Positions 5,809-6,804 of a stretch of 6,804 nt of DNA are shown here, piece by piece. The notes under the pieces were generated by a model. The model ran no database searches. It was not told the DNA's origin and saw only the letters and a program-made list of their open reading frames with translations. Position 1 is the stretch's first letter. Each line of letters starts with the position of its first letter. The stretch spans positions 1 to 6,804 of the forward strand of contig JABJOR010000495.1 of the NCBI GenBank assembly GCA_018664265.1, in the 5' to 3' direction. The position numbers and the translations under genes are program-made. This stretch comes from Rhodospirillales bacterium. GTDB taxonomy: Bacteria; Pseudomonadota; Alphaproteobacteria; Rhodospirillales; Casp-alpha2.

Positions 5809-6081
5809 TTAAACTTGATGAAACCCTGTATCGGCTGGGGCGTTCTCTTCTCGAGTATCTATTGAATTTACTTGAGCCAATCGCGGACCTTCATGGCAAG
5901 CAGAAATCATATCATCAACTGTAGCCACGGGGCCGGAGAATATCGCTTCTACAGAGCCATCAGGGTTATTTCGTACCCAACCATCCAGATTGCGAGTAGT
6001 CGCCTGCTCACATGTCCATGCACGATACCAGACACCTTGCACACGCCCTGTTATAATTGCTCGCACTGATTTCATCGTCAT
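5809..6081 (-). CDS. Acylphosphatase
   Basis: A 90-residue cytoplasmic enzyme of the standard acylphosphatase length, hydrolysing the carboxyl-phosphate bond of acyl phosphates such as acetyl phosphate or 1,3-bisphosphoglycerate. The signature GRVQGVWYRAW (12-22) carries the phosphate-binding loop with the catalytic arginine at 20. GWVRNNPDGSVEA (34-46) supplies the catalytic asparagine at 38. Both key residues are present, so it should be active; the tyrosine in VWYR replaces the more usual phenylalanine. Start: ATG 6081 forms a 4-bp ATGA overlap with the lysE stop, and CAGGGA (6093-6098) precedes it by 11 nt. An in-frame ATG at 6075 is possible but less well placed, and any longer frame lacks family resemblance. 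Acylphosphatases sit in many unrelated operons, so the link to its neighbours is unclear. Confidence 0.92.
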   Translation of the reverse strand: MTMKSVRAIITGRVQGVWYRAWTCEQATTRNLDGWVRNNPDGSVEAIFSGPVATVDDMISACHEGPRLAQVNSIDTREENAPADTGFHQV

Positions 6082-6731
6082 AGAACACCAAGTCCCTGTA
6101 ATTCCCCGTGTACCAGTGAGAATGCCAGAATAAACATGATAACGGCAACGGTACTTTCCATCAATCGGGCACCCAACGAGGTTCTGAAAAATGGCGCGAC
6201 TTTTATTGCACCATAACCAATACAAAAAAACCAGACTGGTGATGCCGTCATAGCGCCTGCAGCAAAGACTGCTCGTTCCATCCCGTCATATTGCGCAGCA
6301 AGACCACCGAGAATGACGACTGTATCAAGATAGACGTGGGGATTTAACAGCGAAAAACCGGCTGCTGCGATAATGGCGCCTTTAGTGCCTGAGCTTGAAA
6401 TAAATGTGTTGCGAGCCTGAGATTCAGCTTCGTCCCATGCTCCTGATGATGCCTTGATTGCAGCTCGGGTTGCCATAGCACCAAACGCGAGCAGAAATAT
6501 AGCTCCACCCCACGCGGCTATCATACGAAGCATCTGGCTCTGCGCAATCAAGGTTCCAACACCCGCTGCCCCGACGGTTATCAACAAGATATCCACAACC
6601 GCACAAACTGCCGCTACGGTAAAGACGTACTGACCTTTAATCCCTTGTCGTATGACAAAAGCATTTTGTGCACCAATTGCGATAATCAGGCTTGCGCCTA
6701 GAAGCAATCCTTCGAAGTAAGTCGCAATCAA
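6078..6731 (-). CDS. LysE/ArgO-family amino-acid exporter
   Basis: An inner-membrane exporter of 217 residues, the usual length, with about six hydrophobic segments (roughly 5-25, 36-60, 68-90, 117-142, 152-175, 190-208). Family hallmarks are the first helix ending AIGAQNAFVIRQG (18-30), an aspartate in helix 2 (AVVDILL, 44-50), and NPHVYLD (130-136) after the central loop. LysE and ArgO export basic amino acids such as lysine and arginine; the actual substrate here is inferred from family only. The start is a TTG at 6731-6729, because the in-frame TAG just before it excludes extension and the N-terminus then matches the family. TTGA (6728-6731) is shared with the stop of the upstream gene, so translation is probably coupled; no clear Shine-Dalgarno is seen. 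The acylphosphatase start overlaps the stop. Confidence 0.9.
   Translation of the reverse strand: MIATYFEGLLLGASLIIAIGAQNAFVIRQGIKGQYVFTVAAVCAVVDILLITVGAAGVGTLIAQSQMLRMIAAWGGAIFLLAFGAMATRAAIKASSGAWDEAESQARNTFISSSGTKGAIIAAAGFSLLNPHVYLDTVVILGGLAAQYDGMERAVFAAGAMTASPVWFFCIGYGAIKVAPFFRTSLGARLMESTVAVIMFILAFSLVHGELQGLGVL
6093..6098 (-). promoter_or_regulatory. Shine-Dalgarno site of acylphosphatase, inside lysE-like gene
   Basis: On the minus strand CAGGGA lies 11 nt before ATG 6081. It supports that start within the ATGA overlap. Confidence 0.45.
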
Positions 6732-6804
6732 CTAAAATTCATGATGATCTGATCCACGCTCAGATTATCCCCAGCTGCTGCATTGATGGATTCCACAACA
6801 CAGT
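6728..6804 (-). CDS. C-terminal fragment of an unidentified gene heading the lysE operon
   Basis: A minus-strand frame enters from the right edge and encodes about 24 residues (VVESINAAAGDNLSVDQIIMNFS at its end) before TGA at 6730-6728. The other two frames on this strand hit stops. The peptide looks like real coding sequence, and its stop overlaps the TTG start of the exporter by 4 bp as TTGA, so it is probably the preceding operon gene. Too little is visible to assign a family. Confidence 0.55.
   Translation of the reverse strand, partial: CVVESINAAAGDNLSVDQIIMNFS

Noticed and set aside
6082..6225. N-terminal extension of the acylphosphatase frame
   Set aside because: It lies within the exporter gene in another frame, and the acylphosphatase family begins at about 6081.
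1..6804. CRISPR array, riboswitch or replication origin
   Set aside because: No regularly spaced repeats, conserved riboswitch core or iteron/DnaA-box cluster was seen on either strand.

Overview
The window looks like a chromosomal segment of a moderate-GC alphaproteobacterium. The LipB sequence, a DUF2336 protein paired with a PleC/DivJ-like cytoplasmic histidine kinase, and the acylphosphatase and LysE sequences all read as alphaproteobacterial. This rests on family resemblance only; genus cannot be fixed from the window.

Left part (1 to about 1160), accessory in character: the 3' end of what is probably an IS transposase (stop at 140-142) converges on a minus-strand gene for a 239-residue protein of unknown function with one N-terminal membrane segment followed by a coiled coil. 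That gene has a convincing sigma70-type promoter (910-938) with two copies of an 8-bp repeat just upstream. A non-coding stretch follows (939-1161). It contains a 14-bp exact copy of an internal piece of the neighbouring tRNA gene, which suggests a scar or border of an integrated element.

Middle (1162-2187): a complete tRNA-Leu(GAG) gene on the minus strand with encoded CCA and a rho-independent terminator abutting its 3' end. Diverging from it is lipB (octanoyltransferase for lipoate synthesis) on the plus strand, then a short AT-rich intergenic region.

Signalling pair (2188-4484, plus strand): a DUF2336 protein whose stop codon overlaps, as ATGA, the start of a soluble PAS-HisKA-HATPase histidine kinase. 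The overlap and a good Shine-Dalgarno sequence inside the first gene imply translational coupling and a shared pathway. No response regulator lies in the window.

Right part (4481-6804, minus strand): a tightly packed operon read right to left. It holds the tail of an unidentified gene, a LysE-type amino-acid exporter, an acylphosphatase, and a DAO-family FAD-dependent amine/amino-acid oxidoreductase. The first two junctions are 4-bp NTGA overlaps; the third is an 11-nt gap carrying the ribosome binding site. The oxidoreductase gene ends in a 4-bp convergent overlap with the kinase gene, with no terminator visible between them.

Most of the window is ordinary chromosomal content. The least described parts are the accessory membrane/coiled-coil gene with the tRNA-derived repeat beside it, and the DUF2336-kinase pair.
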